Shown: in pieces, positions 32,759 through 44,400 of the stretch
Layout: every line of letters starts with the position of its first letter
Numbering within the stretch: the first letter of the stretch is position 1
DNA from: Crocodylus rhombifer
Lineage: Eukaryota > Chordata > Crocodylia > Crocodylidae
Assembly (NCBI GenBank): GCA_038503035.1
Contig: JAVSML010000969.1
Span: 66,736-130,735, forward strand
Reading direction: 5' to 3'
Length of the DNA stretch: 64,000 nucleotides
Program-made: the position numbers and the translations under genes
The notes under the pieces: model-generated
What the model saw: only the letters and a program-made list of their open reading frames with translations
Databases searched by the model: none
What the model was told of the DNA's origin: nothing

Positions 32759-35152
32759 GAAACCATAAGATTGTGTACTGACCTTTCAGACAATATGCAT
32801 GCAGATAAATACCAGCCAGTCTGCAGAATATTAAACAAGTCACTGCCAGCAATGCATTTTCTATTACCCCAAAGTCTTTCAGACTCCTGCCCAAACTTGG
32901 CCTTGCATTAGTTCTGACGCCGAAGCTCCACAATGCTGCCGATTCACAGAAACACTGCTGCAGTCACTGTTTTCCTCCCAAAGTAGCACTGAATGGGTTC
33001 CAGCCATTCCCCTGCCTAGATTTCATTTCCAATGCAAACCCTCAACAGTACTTCCTAGAGCAAGTGCTAAACTACCCTGAGGTTTCCAACACTGCCTCCA
33101 AGAACCATGTCTGCATACTTCATTACTGTACTGATTTTGGGGGCACGGCATAAAACCAGTCCTGATTTTTCTATCAACCTTAAATCCTGTGGCCCAGAAC
33201 CACATGCTGTACTACCCTGAAGTCCCATAACCAGGATCAAGTCTTATTAATTGGGCATGATAGTGCCCACATGCAAGTTAAGGGGTAGCTGTGACAGCAG
33301 AATTGTCCCTAATCTAAACAAGTCACAAACTCTGTTCTACTATTGTGTGCATTACAGTTGCATCTTGAGACCTCAGTAGAGGTTTGGACCCCATGGTCCT
33401 CAGTGCTGTAAAAATACATGGGAAAAAATAGTCCCTGAACCTAAAATATTTCAGCCTAAACATGCAGGATCAGTGGAGATTGTGAGGGGAAAGAGAAGCA
33501 AAAGGAGATGAGGGGTTCAAAAGTACTTAAGGGAAATGGATTACATGCTTTGAACTTTCTTGAATACAGGACTTTGGTGTGGACATATAATACACTTACC
33601 TAAGTATAATTTATATTGGTTTTCTTCGCTAATACAACACTTGATCTTAGGGACCCAGAGCAGACAGACAACTGTCTTTCCTGGTGTCACTGCAAGCAGA
33701 AAGCACTATTATAACACCTGGCCACTAGGTGGCATGGGAGAAGTCTGTTTGCCCTGAACAAATGGCTACCTTGAGGTGGAGTAGATACATAGCAGGTACC
33801 CCAGTGTGACCATCATACAGTGTGCACGTCTACAAGAGACGCTTACATTAGCATTAGCATAGTTTACTGTGAAGTAAACCTGTGCATCTACACATGCACA
33901 TGCTTATTTTGCAGTAAAAATCCCTAATCCCTAGTAAATTTGCTGCCTGCAAATGCAAGTAGCAAATTTTCTCAGGATAATTGACGGTGTCATAGTGCTC
34001 ATGTAGATGCCTGACCTGGATCCATGTCCTCCTGCCCCAGCAGCAGGGATCTCCAAGCCCCCTGCTCCCAGATCACAACTGGGGAGTGGGGAACTGGAAG
34101 ACCCTGATCTCCCAGCCTGAGCTCCACGTTAAAACAGTAAAATGTTGTTCTATTTCATTTGTCTTGGGTTATGTTTTATTGATGAGCCTCTCCCCATCTC
34201 TTCCTCTGTTCTCTCACTGATGAATATGTGTGCATGCTCATTTGTATGCTTGCACAGCTGCTGGACCATGAGCGATCTCGGATGATGGCTTCCTACACGG
34301 CATCATTTCTGACCTTCCAAAGCGGTGCCACCTGTAACTGAATAACAATTACACTGGAGGTTTATTTAAAGCTGACTAATTCTTAGCAAGGCCTGATGTG
34401 TAACCAGAGAAAGCTCCCCGCTCACTCACTGTATCCCTCTGCTCATGCCTCACCACCAACTGCCTGGCCTCAATTCCTTTCCCCAGGCAAGGCAAGGAAA
34501 GGAGAATGTATGCAGGATGCCAATCGCCTGGTCAGGCCATGGCTCTCCCATGATGCACTGCAACATGGAAAGGGTCAGTGGCTTGAAACGAGAGACAAAA
34601 TCCCAGGGAAATCATTCTGAGAGCTGAGGCACACTTGCTGCCTGAAGTCTCGTGGTGTCAATTAAGTTTCTTCCCCCAATTTGTGTAGGAACGATGGAGA
34701 GAACATGCCAGCTGCTGCAATGCACCTAGAGCCGAGCCAGCATGCGTGTTTAAAGCACTAATAACTCCCTTCCTGCATAAAAGGCAAAAGAATTTCTCTT
34801 AATCCCTTATTGCATCGATAATGAGAGATTGGAACAGATGGTACCAGCAGCTTAGTTTGAAGTACAGTAATGCCCATTAAAATAACCTCAGTTGTTGATA
34901 AGTTAGCACAAGACTCCCTGGCACCAGCACCTTTTATAACAGCCATGTTCCACTTGTCATGCTGGTGCCTGTAGAGGCAGGCTATACAAGTGTGTGCCTG
35001 GAGACCTACCCAGAGTCCTCTTCCAGTGGGGTCAGTGGAACTCACTGGCACAACTGGCTAATAGGGTTTCCTCTCCAGCCCTCCGCAGATGATTCATGTA
35101 CTTCGCTCTCCACCTCACGACCAGCTGCTCTGTAGGAGTGAGCAGTTTCTAT
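32759..35152. other. Unannotated stretch, possible old MITE
   Basis: No gene. At 33820-34012 GTGCACGTCTACAAGAG and, reverse-complemented, GGCATCTACATGAGC resemble the ends of the 3-bp-TSD MITE family, but no TSD fits. 34300-34960 is moderately AT-rich with no recognised repeat. Confidence 0.35.
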
Positions 35153-35463
35153 CAGAGATGCTCATCCCCAGCTCATGGGCCAATTCCAGCCTGCAGAGCC
35201 ATAGCATTTGGCCCACAGGGTTTCCACAGGTCAGGAAATTTGGCCTGCCACCCCTCTTCCTCTGCCAAATTCCCAACCCTCGCACAGCCAGATAGCGCGG
35301 GCCAGGCCATGCCTCCTCCCTCACGTGTCCAGATTGAGGCAAAACCACACCCCTTTCCCCTCCATGCAGCTGATTGTGGCCCTGGTGCACTGCTGAACCC
35401 AGCCCACAGATAGACCAGGCTCTGCCCATCCTGTTCATGGGGCAAAAAGGTTGAGCAGCATTG
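35153..35463. mobile_element. Probable hAT-type MITE, diverged
   Basis: The left end is CAGAGATGCTCATCCCC. The right end, reverse-complemented, is CAATGCTGCTCAACC. The interior has the GGGCCAATTCCAGCCTGCAG and TTTGGCCCAC wording typical of this class. The 8-bp flanks match at only about half the positions, so the TSD is unsupported. Confidence 0.5.
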
Positions 35464-35789
35464 ATCTACATGGATTGGCTGATTAGCATAGCTTTCCTCT
35501 GCTTGGCCAAGGCAAAGGAGAAGAGCCACACAGAGAGCAATTTTGTCCCCTTCTAATGCATAATGCAGACTATACAAGAGGCGCCTACTAAATCATCATC
35601 ATGCAAGTCCCACAAGGCTCTTGAGAGCTATGTCAGCTGACATGGCATTTCTCCCAAGCATTAATCTGGGCAGGGTTTTCTCCTAATCTGTCTGATTTCT
35701 TCCTGAGTTCCTCCCTGGCAATTGCTAGAACTCTCTGAAAGTTCCTCCATCCTGTTCCTTTTTTTTAATCCACTCCTGCATGGTCCAGA

Positions 35790-35905
35790 GAACAAGGTCC
35801 AGGCCTGGAAGTCAAGAGAGTCACATTCCAGGTTCTGTCTCTGCGGACAGGTCATTTCTCCTCTGTTTGCCTCAGGTCCCCTCCTTGTTCAATGGAGGTT
35901 ACAAA
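35790..35905 (+). repeat. MIR-type SINE fragment
   Basis: GGCCTGGAAGTCAAGAGAGT, ATTCCAGGTTCTGTCTCTGC, GGTCATTTCTCCTCTGTTTG, CCTCAGGTCCCCTCCTTG and TTCAATGGAGGTTAC follow the MIR order from box B to the AAATGGGG core. Confidence 0.6.
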
Positions 35906-36136
35906 AGACCATGGTGGGCAAATGTTCACCATGATACAGGTCTGTGTGATACACCAGTGAAAAAGACTATATAAACCTCTGGGTGAAGGTAGGGGCAAGA
36001 ATGGGTGGGCATTCCATGCTGGAGCAGTTGGATTGAGGTGAGTTGCACACAACAGCAAGGCAGGAATGCCTATAGGGAATTGGTCAGGCTAGAGGCAGAG
36101 ACTGAGTATGAGATATAAGCACTAGGATACTAAATT

Positions 36137-36531
36137 GTTTCAGAACCCATACAGCAAACAGCTGGGTTCTGAACAACATTTTGTCACTGACCTAGTTAAT
36201 CTCGCTAATGCAGCAGATGAAACATATGCAATGCCCCAGTTGCTTTAATATCCACAAGTGGAGCCAGCCTTTTAATCATTCACAATATGTACAATGTCCA
36301 GTGAATCCTAGTGCCAACCTGGGTCCTCAGTTCAGTAGTGGCTCTGAGAGAAAGTCACCTGTGAAACCATCAATCCCATTTTCTGAGATTTCCTATCCAA
36401 GAACTAACCAAGCAAAACCCTGCTTAATTTAGCAGCACTAATGAGCTCTCTAGCCAAGGCATATAAGGGTGAGACACAAAATAAATCTCTTGTTGCTTTG
36501 GTCTCAGTGTCTGCCTGCATTAAGCTGCACA
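36137..36531 (+). mobile_element. Possible retroviral-type LTR remnant
   Basis: The 3' part is LTR-like: CATATAAGG TATA box near 36460, AATAAA at 36480-36485, then TCTCTTGTTGCTTTGGTCTC, a CA end near 36531 and, three bases later, TGGGGGCATC at 36535, which begins like a proline-tRNA primer-binding site. The 5' end at TGTTTCAGAACC is a guess. No TSD or coding genes were seen. Old and degraded if real. Confidence 0.4.
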
Positions 36532-37357
36532 ATATGGGGGCATCAATTATCTCTCCCACACCATAGATCCTAGGATACTACCTCTCTTCTTTCTCTGGGC
36601 ACTTTGCTAACTTTAACTATGTGTTAATCTGGGAGGAGGCAGGGTAGTCAATCTTGCATGGAGTAGCAATTGGAAGGGGCCCTGATTAGTGGTTTGTCCT
36701 CAGAAATGGATTAGGAAATCAATCAATCGGCTTAGGTAGGGTGAATCTTAATTTCATTTGCATATGTAGCTAAGCAGGAAGTTGAGATGAGCTCATTCTT
36801 TTCAACTTTTCTCTGAAGAATGCAGCATTTTTTTATGAAAGAAAAAAAGGAAATAAATTCCACAGACTACAGGCAACAAAGAAATTGTAAACTGACGGGG
36901 AAGTGTAGATGAGCAGAAATGAGTTGGAGTTCTGGCACATGGGGTGCTCATGATATGATTGCTTGTAACAGATAGAATTTTGAGAAGGCCTCAGCCTTTA
37001 AAAATGAAAACCTGATTTTCAAGGTAGACTGTACATGTTAAAGTTTTTTTGGAAGATCTGGCCCCATTTGGATTCGTGTTTAGATCACACTGTAAATTAG
37101 CAGGGGAGTCATTTATTAAAACTTTTCTACAGTCATTGGAACAGGTGGCCTAGAAGAAAAGCCAACTCAAATTTCAAAATGAAAAATAGAAGTTGCATGG
37201 AGAAAAGGATAATTTTATTAGCAGTTTACATTTATCCAGAGAAATGCCTCTTATAATTTCATCTTATTGTAAAAGCCAAAAAGAATAGTTAAATGAATGG
37301 CTAAGACCTTCCCCAATCAGATCTGAGAATAAGCAGCCTTATGCCAAACAGTGATGA
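36532..37357. other. Unannotated stretch
   Basis: No retroviral frame follows the candidate LTR. AT-rich and non-coding. Confidence 0.4.
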
Positions 37358-37535
37358 GTGACATCAATATTCTTCCAGTTTGACTTGTATGTCATTAGCT
37401 CTCCTCCAGTCAGATCTCTGAATGAGCAGCACACCTTCAGTTGCATAAGGGTGACATCAGTATTCTTCCAGTTGTTTATGCAAGTGAATAGTTCTCCTCC
37501 TACTGGATTTGTAAAGCAGCACTATTCCCCCAAGC
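37358..37535. repeat. Tandem duplication, ~93-bp unit
   Basis: GTGACATCAATATTCTTCCAG at 37358 recurs as GTGACATCAGTATTCTTCCAG at 37451, and downstream wording repeats (AGCTCTCCTCCAGTCAGATC with AGTTCTCCTCCTACTGGAT; GAGCAGCAC with AAGCAGCAC). A partial third copy lies upstream at about 37311 (CCAATCAGATCTGAGAATAA). This explains the short internally repetitive frame here. Confidence 0.75.
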
Positions 37536-38010
37536 AGATCAGCAAGGGAATAGCAATGATCTAATTGAGCATGTGAGCCATGTTCTTGCTTCTAGATTTC
37601 CATATAAGCATCCTACAGTGGGATCTAAGAAAGTGGCATTTTCTGCACAATTACATTTGTGTAGTAAAAAAAACCTGTTTTAATCTTACACTCTTATTGA
37701 TAGCAAGCTGAACCTCACACAATGAACTGCTGATCACACACAGCTACGTACGTTTAGATACCCTCATCCATTTAACCTAACATGAATTTGCAGAAGCAAG
37801 TGTCCTTCAGCTCATGTAGGGCACGGACAGAAGTCACAATTTTTGCCTGATCAGGCCCCAGAAAGTGGTCTACAGCCATGACCAAACACAAGTGCATGGC
37901 GGCAAACGGCCTTAAAGGGCCCAATCCCATGAAAATCTGAACTCTCACTGAATGAGGGCTCAAATGAACACATTCCAAAATGGAGTGTGTTCTGTAACTT
38001 GTGTCTACAG

Positions 38011-38256
38011 AGCTCCCAGCCTGTCACTGTTTTCAGAATGGGAGAGGGAAAAGGGAGTAGAGGGAGTTTGGTCTGGGGTTCTTTTCAGCCAGTGCTGGAG
38101 AGTGGGCTGGGTGGATTGGAGCCCTCCATCTCGGGCAGGGGGGGCACTCCAATCCCTCCATGCCACCCTCCAGCACCAGCTGGGGAACCCCAAGAATGAG
38201 CTTCCTCTGCTCCCTTTCCCCTCTCCCAATCTGAAAACAGCATCTAGGCTAGGAGC
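38011..38256. repeat. Foldback with ~110-bp arms and 25-bp loop
   Basis: 38011-38121 pairs with 38147-38256 nearly end to end: CTGTTTTCAG with CTGAAAACAG, GGGAGAGGGAAAAGGGAG with CTCCCTTTCCCCTCTCCC, GGGGTTCTTTT with AACCCCAAGAA, AGTGCTGGAG with CTCCAGCACC, and GGATTGGAG with CTCCAATCC. By eye roughly four in five positions match. No flanking TSD was identified. Confidence 0.9.
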
Positions 38257-38320
38257 AGGGAATGCCACTGCTAGGGAGACCAGGCTGCAGGCCAACAGCA
38301 AGCAGGTGGAATCCCCAAGT

Positions 38321-38355
38321 CCTGGACCCAACCGCAAACTTCTGTTGGGTCCAGG
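38321..38355. repeat. Perfect 12-bp hairpin
   Basis: CCTGGACCCAAC (38321-38332) and GTTGGGTCCAGG (38344-38355) with an 11-bp loop. Stem extension by ATCCC/GGGAT is possible with a bulge. Confidence 0.9.
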
Positions 38356-38359
38356 GGAT

Positions 38360-38406
38360 CATTGCAACTCACAGCACTTCTTGCAAAAACACTGTGAGTT
38401 ACAATG
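38360..38406. repeat. 15-bp hairpin
   Basis: CATTGCAACTCACAG (38360-38374) and CTGTGAGTTACAATG (38392-38406) with one mismatch and a 17-bp loop. Lies 5 bp after the preceding hairpin. Confidence 0.9.
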
Positions 38407-41400
38407 GGGAGATACTCTTCTGTCTGCCCCCATGTCCTAGAGAGTCTTGCTTTATAAATCAGATATGGAAACAAACTAGTCATAAACAATGCTGCCTCCT
38501 CCAGGGCAATGATCTAAACCCATGTCTCCCATATTCCAAATGAATGCCTCATTCACTGGAATCGTTCTCTTTCCATCTCTGGTTTTGAGCAAAGATTCCA
38601 TCCTGGAGTCACAAAATGTTACCAACCAAATTTTTGTCACAAGCAATGTCCTTCCATTAAACTTGTCAGTTTTGAACAAATGTATCTCTTGATTAAAAAG
38701 ATTTAATCAAGAAGACCCCTTTTGGGCAGCTCCGGTTCCATGCCGTGCTGCATACCTTTTGAGGTAAGATGTTTCTTCATGATTAATCCAGTCTTTATAT
38801 CATTAATTTCATTTCACTGTATCATTAAATGTCACTGTCCAATTAGCACATCCCAAAAACTGTACCAGAATTGGGTTTAATTGCTCAGAATAAACCCACT
38901 GAACTTCAACAACCTTCCACTTTGTAAATATGTTGCTAGTGAGTATTTAACTACTCAGCAAGAATAATCTCTACAAAGCATCAGTAAGGATTTCTTTTCT
39001 CCTTCTCAATTTTAAATATATTTAAAGACATTTATCTATTTTCTTGTCATTGGTGTAAACACTTCATAAGTCCAGAGGGTCAGAACCAAATTATCTCCAG
39101 TGTCAGATTGGTTTCACACCATTCACTATTAAGGAAGCCATTCTAAACTTGAGGTGTACACAGTGGAAAATAGTTCACAGTAACTTCAGTGGGAACTGAA
39201 CTGAGAACAAGGTGAACATATAGGTCTTGGTGTTATTTGTAACTTTGAATCCCTTGGAACATCACATGCCTGAACATTATTTGACTTAGGATCAAAACGT
39301 ATGGGAAGAACTGGTCAGAAATTTTCAAATGCATTGATTTTGTAGTGGAAAATATAGATTCCTCAAAAGGTTTCATGGGAAGATGATGATTTCTATGAAA
39401 TTTTCAAAGAAACCATAGGGTTCATGCCATTGCCCACATCCTTTGCTTGGCATTTCAAATTTCCAGGTCCAAGTACCTGGATCAAGGGTAGCCTGCCACA
39501 AAATTGCGACTTCCAGGCCCTCAGAGAGCCTAGAAGTCTTGCACTCCCTTTCTCCTAGGCTTCTCAGTAGCTGGACTGGTGCATTTACATGACACCAAGG
39601 AATTTAGGCCACCCAGGTGTCCAGATAGTACATGCTGTTTGAGCAATGTCAAAATATTCCCACTGCAAGGAGTATTTTGGTGTTCCTGAAGTGAAATGAA
39701 AATAAGTAGAATCCAATATTTATAAGAACATTTATCTTGACTTGAGGACATTTTTTTTCCTTTGCAGAAATGAAGGAGATGGACACTGAGGATCAGGTTC
39801 TTGCACATCACTGCCCTGAAATGGCCCTTGCTGCTAACAGAAGATGTTTGCCCTTGACTGATGTGTGCCTTTCCCCTAAGAAAACTTTAAAGAATAATAA
39901 GCCATGGCAGCAAGAAGTGGGGAAGGCTGGATCCAGGCAGGGCGAGATCTTCTGCAAGGAGACATCAAAAGAATTTTAATCCCCTTAGACAAGAAAACTA
40001 AATTCCACAGCACACCTGCCACATGAAAACAAATGCCAGTCCTACGGGTAGGAGCTTGGCTCCAAATGGCTGGGGGGCATTTGTTAATTCTGTAAGGTTC
40101 CCCCTCATGCCACTTCCAGCTGCACCAAGCCCACTGTGAGTCTCTGCACAGCAGGCACTATTTCAGACAAGAACATCTGTTCCATGGGCTGGCAGATGCT
40201 GCTGGTGCTGGAATGAGTGTCTCCTGTTTGAATCTGCCTAGGGAAAGTCCCTAGAAATCATTACTGTGGTTCAGAATACATATGGCTTAACTTCTACTTT
40301 GCAATCAACCATTAAACAGTAAGCTTGGGACAGCCTAGCACTGAGTCTGCAGTATCTGCTGCCTTAGGCAGCCTACAAACATGTCCTTTGCTTAACAACT
40401 ACTTGAAAGTTTGATGTGTCTTACTCAAGGCCTCCAGTGTCTGCCTGTTACATTGGGGATTTCAATGAAAGAGTGACAATTATACAACTGAAAGCAGAAT
40501 ACATTCCTAAGTTTTTAATGCCAAGCTGCCTGTGGAACCAGAGAAATCAACAGCATCAATGAGGGGTGAGCGCATTAGGGCTAGTAATAGTTGCCTTTGA
40601 CCCTGCTTTTCTTTAGACCAGGGCCACTGTATGTCTACACTACAGTCACTACTGTCATTATATGCTGTATGAACATAGTGCCTGAGCTCACTAGTCTGGG
40701 TGCTGTCAGTGTAACTGAAGTAGCGCAGAGCTGAGTGCAGTCTGCAAAGCCCATCCAAGAAGTTGGGTAATATTTGGGTTAGCCCATAGTGTCATAGCCA
40801 TGCTACCCAGCTGAAAGGTTTAAATGTACCTACATGATCTGCAGTCTCAGCAGGGACTGCAAATTGTCTTTGTAAAGAGCATTAGTCTATAAATAAAAGA
40901 TACCCCACTGGCTTGATCTAAAAGCAACTAAAATCAATGGTGAATGTCCCAGTAACTAAAAGCCTTGTTATACCTTACACAGTGAACCACAGAGATGTTG
41001 ATCAGTGTTAGTGCCAGCTCAAGTCTGGAGCAGTCACAAGCTCAGACCAGCAAGAGCCGGGAGGACTGAAAGGTAAGAATCCCTCTTCCCCTCCCCCACC
41101 AATTCTCGGCTTCCCTTTTGTCCCACAAGGCTTTCCCAGTTCCCCCCTGCCCCTGTGGCTCCCCCTCTGCTCTTCAGGGTTCCCCTCCCACCCCCAACCC
41201 CTAGGGCTCCCCACTGGACCCCTTTACTTGTAGTTGCCTGCACTGTTTGTCCCAGGGGAGCAGGCAGAGAAGAGTTAGCCTGCCTGCCTGGCCCCCACCA
41301 CCACTGCCTGCCTCAATCCAGATCAGCAAAGGAGGGAGGGCAGGTGGGATGTTTGCAAGAGTGGCTACACCCTAGTGGAACACGAGCTGGGTAAAATGGG

Positions 41401-44400
41401 TCAGAGATAATCCTGCCCTGGTATGGCATAACTTTGAACCACATGAGAAGTGTTTAAAGCTAGTTTCAGGTGTTAATGTGCAGACAATCCAGGGATTAAG
41501 AGCTCCAAGAGCCACACAAAATTACTGTGTAGCAGGGCCCTTAGTGAACTTTGCATCCAGCCCTTGAAGACTTCAATATTATTGTTAGTTGTTATAGCTT
41601 CCTCTAACCCCTCAAACTGCATGATCTGACTGAGGTTCTGAAAGGAGGTGCTTGGCCCCCAGAGGCTCAGAAACCCACTGCAGGTGGTCAGCAGATAATA
41701 GTCTGCAAGGCTGCTTGGGGCCAGCTCAAAGGGATGGCCAGTAAGGATGGTGCCATAAAGACTGTTAAGGACACTAGGAGGTATGGGCTGGAGAGAAGCC
41801 CAGAGCTAAAAGTGCCTCTTCTCCTGATACCCAGAAAGTACAGAGGGTTTTGTTTAGTTTGTTTTGTTTCACAGTCAAGGTTGTTTTTGTTGGCTCTGGA
41901 TTTAGATGCCTTATTCGGGGTGGAGGGTACCCACTCTCAGACTGACCATGATCTTTTCATTTGATAAAAGGCAAATTTACTGATACACAGCGATAACAGA
42001 CAAAAAACAATACAAACAATCAAGAAATTCTATATATCTACCAAATCCTAGGGCTGTCATCAGAGTCAGAGTACATCTGGCCAGGATGTAGTCTTCACTC
42101 TGAAACTCTCTTGTAGGTGGTAGATGTCAGTGTGTCAGCAGCCTGGAGGTGGGATGCCAAGGACCACACCCCACCCCACCCCCCTCCAGTGGGGTGGATG
42201 AGACAGGCTGGTGCTGTGCCTTCTTTCCATGGTGGCCTCGGAGACCACTCCCAGGGGACAGGGACCCCTCTCAGGGACCCTCTTGTTACTCTCAAGTCTC
42301 TGCTTTTGTATTCTTCCTTCTGATGATTCCTGATGACCCTTGATCCGTGGCTATTGCTGATAGGTCTCTCCGCGATCATCACACTGTCCATGTCCTGTGT
42401 TGTCAGCCAAAATTCCATTTTCATAAATCTATCACATACCCACATCCTAATTTGGTCTGTTCTCCCAAAACCAGAAAACTCTGAGCCTCCACTCTGAGGC
42501 ATTGTGAGCTGGTGCCACCTTATCTCATGTTATGGAACAGTGTCATACATGCACCCACTTTCCCAGGCTGTGTGTGTATCCACTGGCCTTGTTGTGTTAG
42601 ACAACCTGTCTGCTTCAGAAAACTGTGCATAAGACCCAGGCTTTTAAAATCAGTTAACCCCTGCTGCCCATCCTGAACTATTCTAAAGCATTTTATTTAT
42701 ACACACACACACCCTATAAGCCAGTTCCCCCCAAAAATCCTTTAAATACTATATTCAAGCCATCTGTTTTGTGAAGCATAGAATGGGCCTCAGAGATTGA
42801 GAAGAAGAGTTGACTGTTTAAGGCAGCATAGACATACTCACCAGCATGCATATTTTCCCTTGGCACATCAGTCCTGATTTGGCCCATCATCTCTAGCAAA
42901 AAAGTTTATCACTGTTATTTCTTAATAGAATCTCAGATTTTCAATGGAGCATAAGAGAGTAGCAATGGATCTGAACATCAAACCCCCTTAGACCTCTTTG
43001 ACAATCCCACTTCTAACATAGTTACCACATGTAGCCAAAGCTCTCAAAGCATTTCACCATACTTAAACTACATGGCACAATTCTGTAAGCATCCCCCAGG
43101 ATAAAAAGCACTGACTGCCCTTAAGAATAAAGATACAAAGTGTTAGAGTAGCACATAGTTTCCATCTCTCTTTCCACACTTCATTCTAGTCTAGATGTAT
43201 GGCAGATTTCCCTAAGAAGTCTAACAGGTAATTGGTGGGACTGGACAGGGACTCAAAGATCAAGAGATTGGCTTAAAAATTATGGCATTTAAAAAAATAG
43301 ATTAGGGGGCCATTTTCTTTACCCTTCAGGTTTGAGAAACTTCCTACTTCAGCAAATAGGAGCCGAGATTCTCGTGACTCCAGGGGCCAGGCCTTTAAAC
43401 AAAACACCTGGTAGTATGAGGCTTGCAATACTATTGTGATCATTAGTAATGCTAATGTCTTTGGGCAAGTCTGTACTTCTGCTTCCTTTGTCACTTTGAC
43501 TATCCTCTGTTATCTGGGTCTTTTTCTTGGCAAGAACTCCCCCTGATACAGCAGGGGCCTCATTTTGGGTGGGCCAACTGTAATACAAGTAATATTCTTG
43601 CCCTTCAGTCCACTCTTTTTCATATTATTACTCTTTCTCGCTTACTTAAAGGCAAAAGGTCACAAATAGAATTGTACAGCCAGTCGCTGACACATCCCTT
43701 CACTGAATTGTTCTGTTCTGTTAATGTTCTCTGCTACCCAGCCATGACTATCGATGCAGCTACAAGGAACAAGAAAAAAACAACTCTTCCAAAGTCAATA
43801 GAACATACTGGCTGTTCGCTTGCAAACAGGTTATTTTGTTTGATTTTTTTTTCTGCCACAGGTAATGGGCTAAGGGCTATATTTCAAACCATATCTAATT
43901 TGAAACACAGAGATGAAGGGTCATGAGATGAAAGGAAAGCATTAATCTCTCTCACTCCTGCAGCTCCACAATAAATTTCATCCCTGAATTGCTTTTGCTC
44001 CTGGCCTGAGGTCGGCATTTTCTGTGAGACATGTTAAAAAAAAAAGGTGTATGGCAATGTAGCATTACACAGGAGTAGCACTGACAGACTGATTTCTGTG
44101 TGCCTTGATGATAGGGGCTGCACATCAGCTCTGCACAATACCACCAAGCATCTCAGCAAAGCTACTACTATCTTGGTAATAGCCTTGCAATTCATAGCCC
44201 TCACCCAAAGTTCAGTAGAGTCAGTGGGCATCTTCCCATTAATTTAAATACGACTTGGATCAAGGCCTAGACCAGAAGTCAAAAATACCAGAGGGTTAAA
44301 TTATAGCTTATCGTCAAGAGGCGGCATCTTCTTCATCCATTTTATCAATTCCTCATGCCACAAAGAGGACAATGGCACTATGGAGCTGCTATAGGCAGAC

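Noticed and set aside
41040..41400. GC-rich block as a CpG-island promoter
   Set aside because: C-rich but poor in CG dinucleotides, and no exon or TATA nearby.
40621..41540. Additional MITE of the CTACAC family
   Set aside because: The ends are loosely similar but spacing differs and no 3-bp TSD fits; kept only as a note in the stretch entry.
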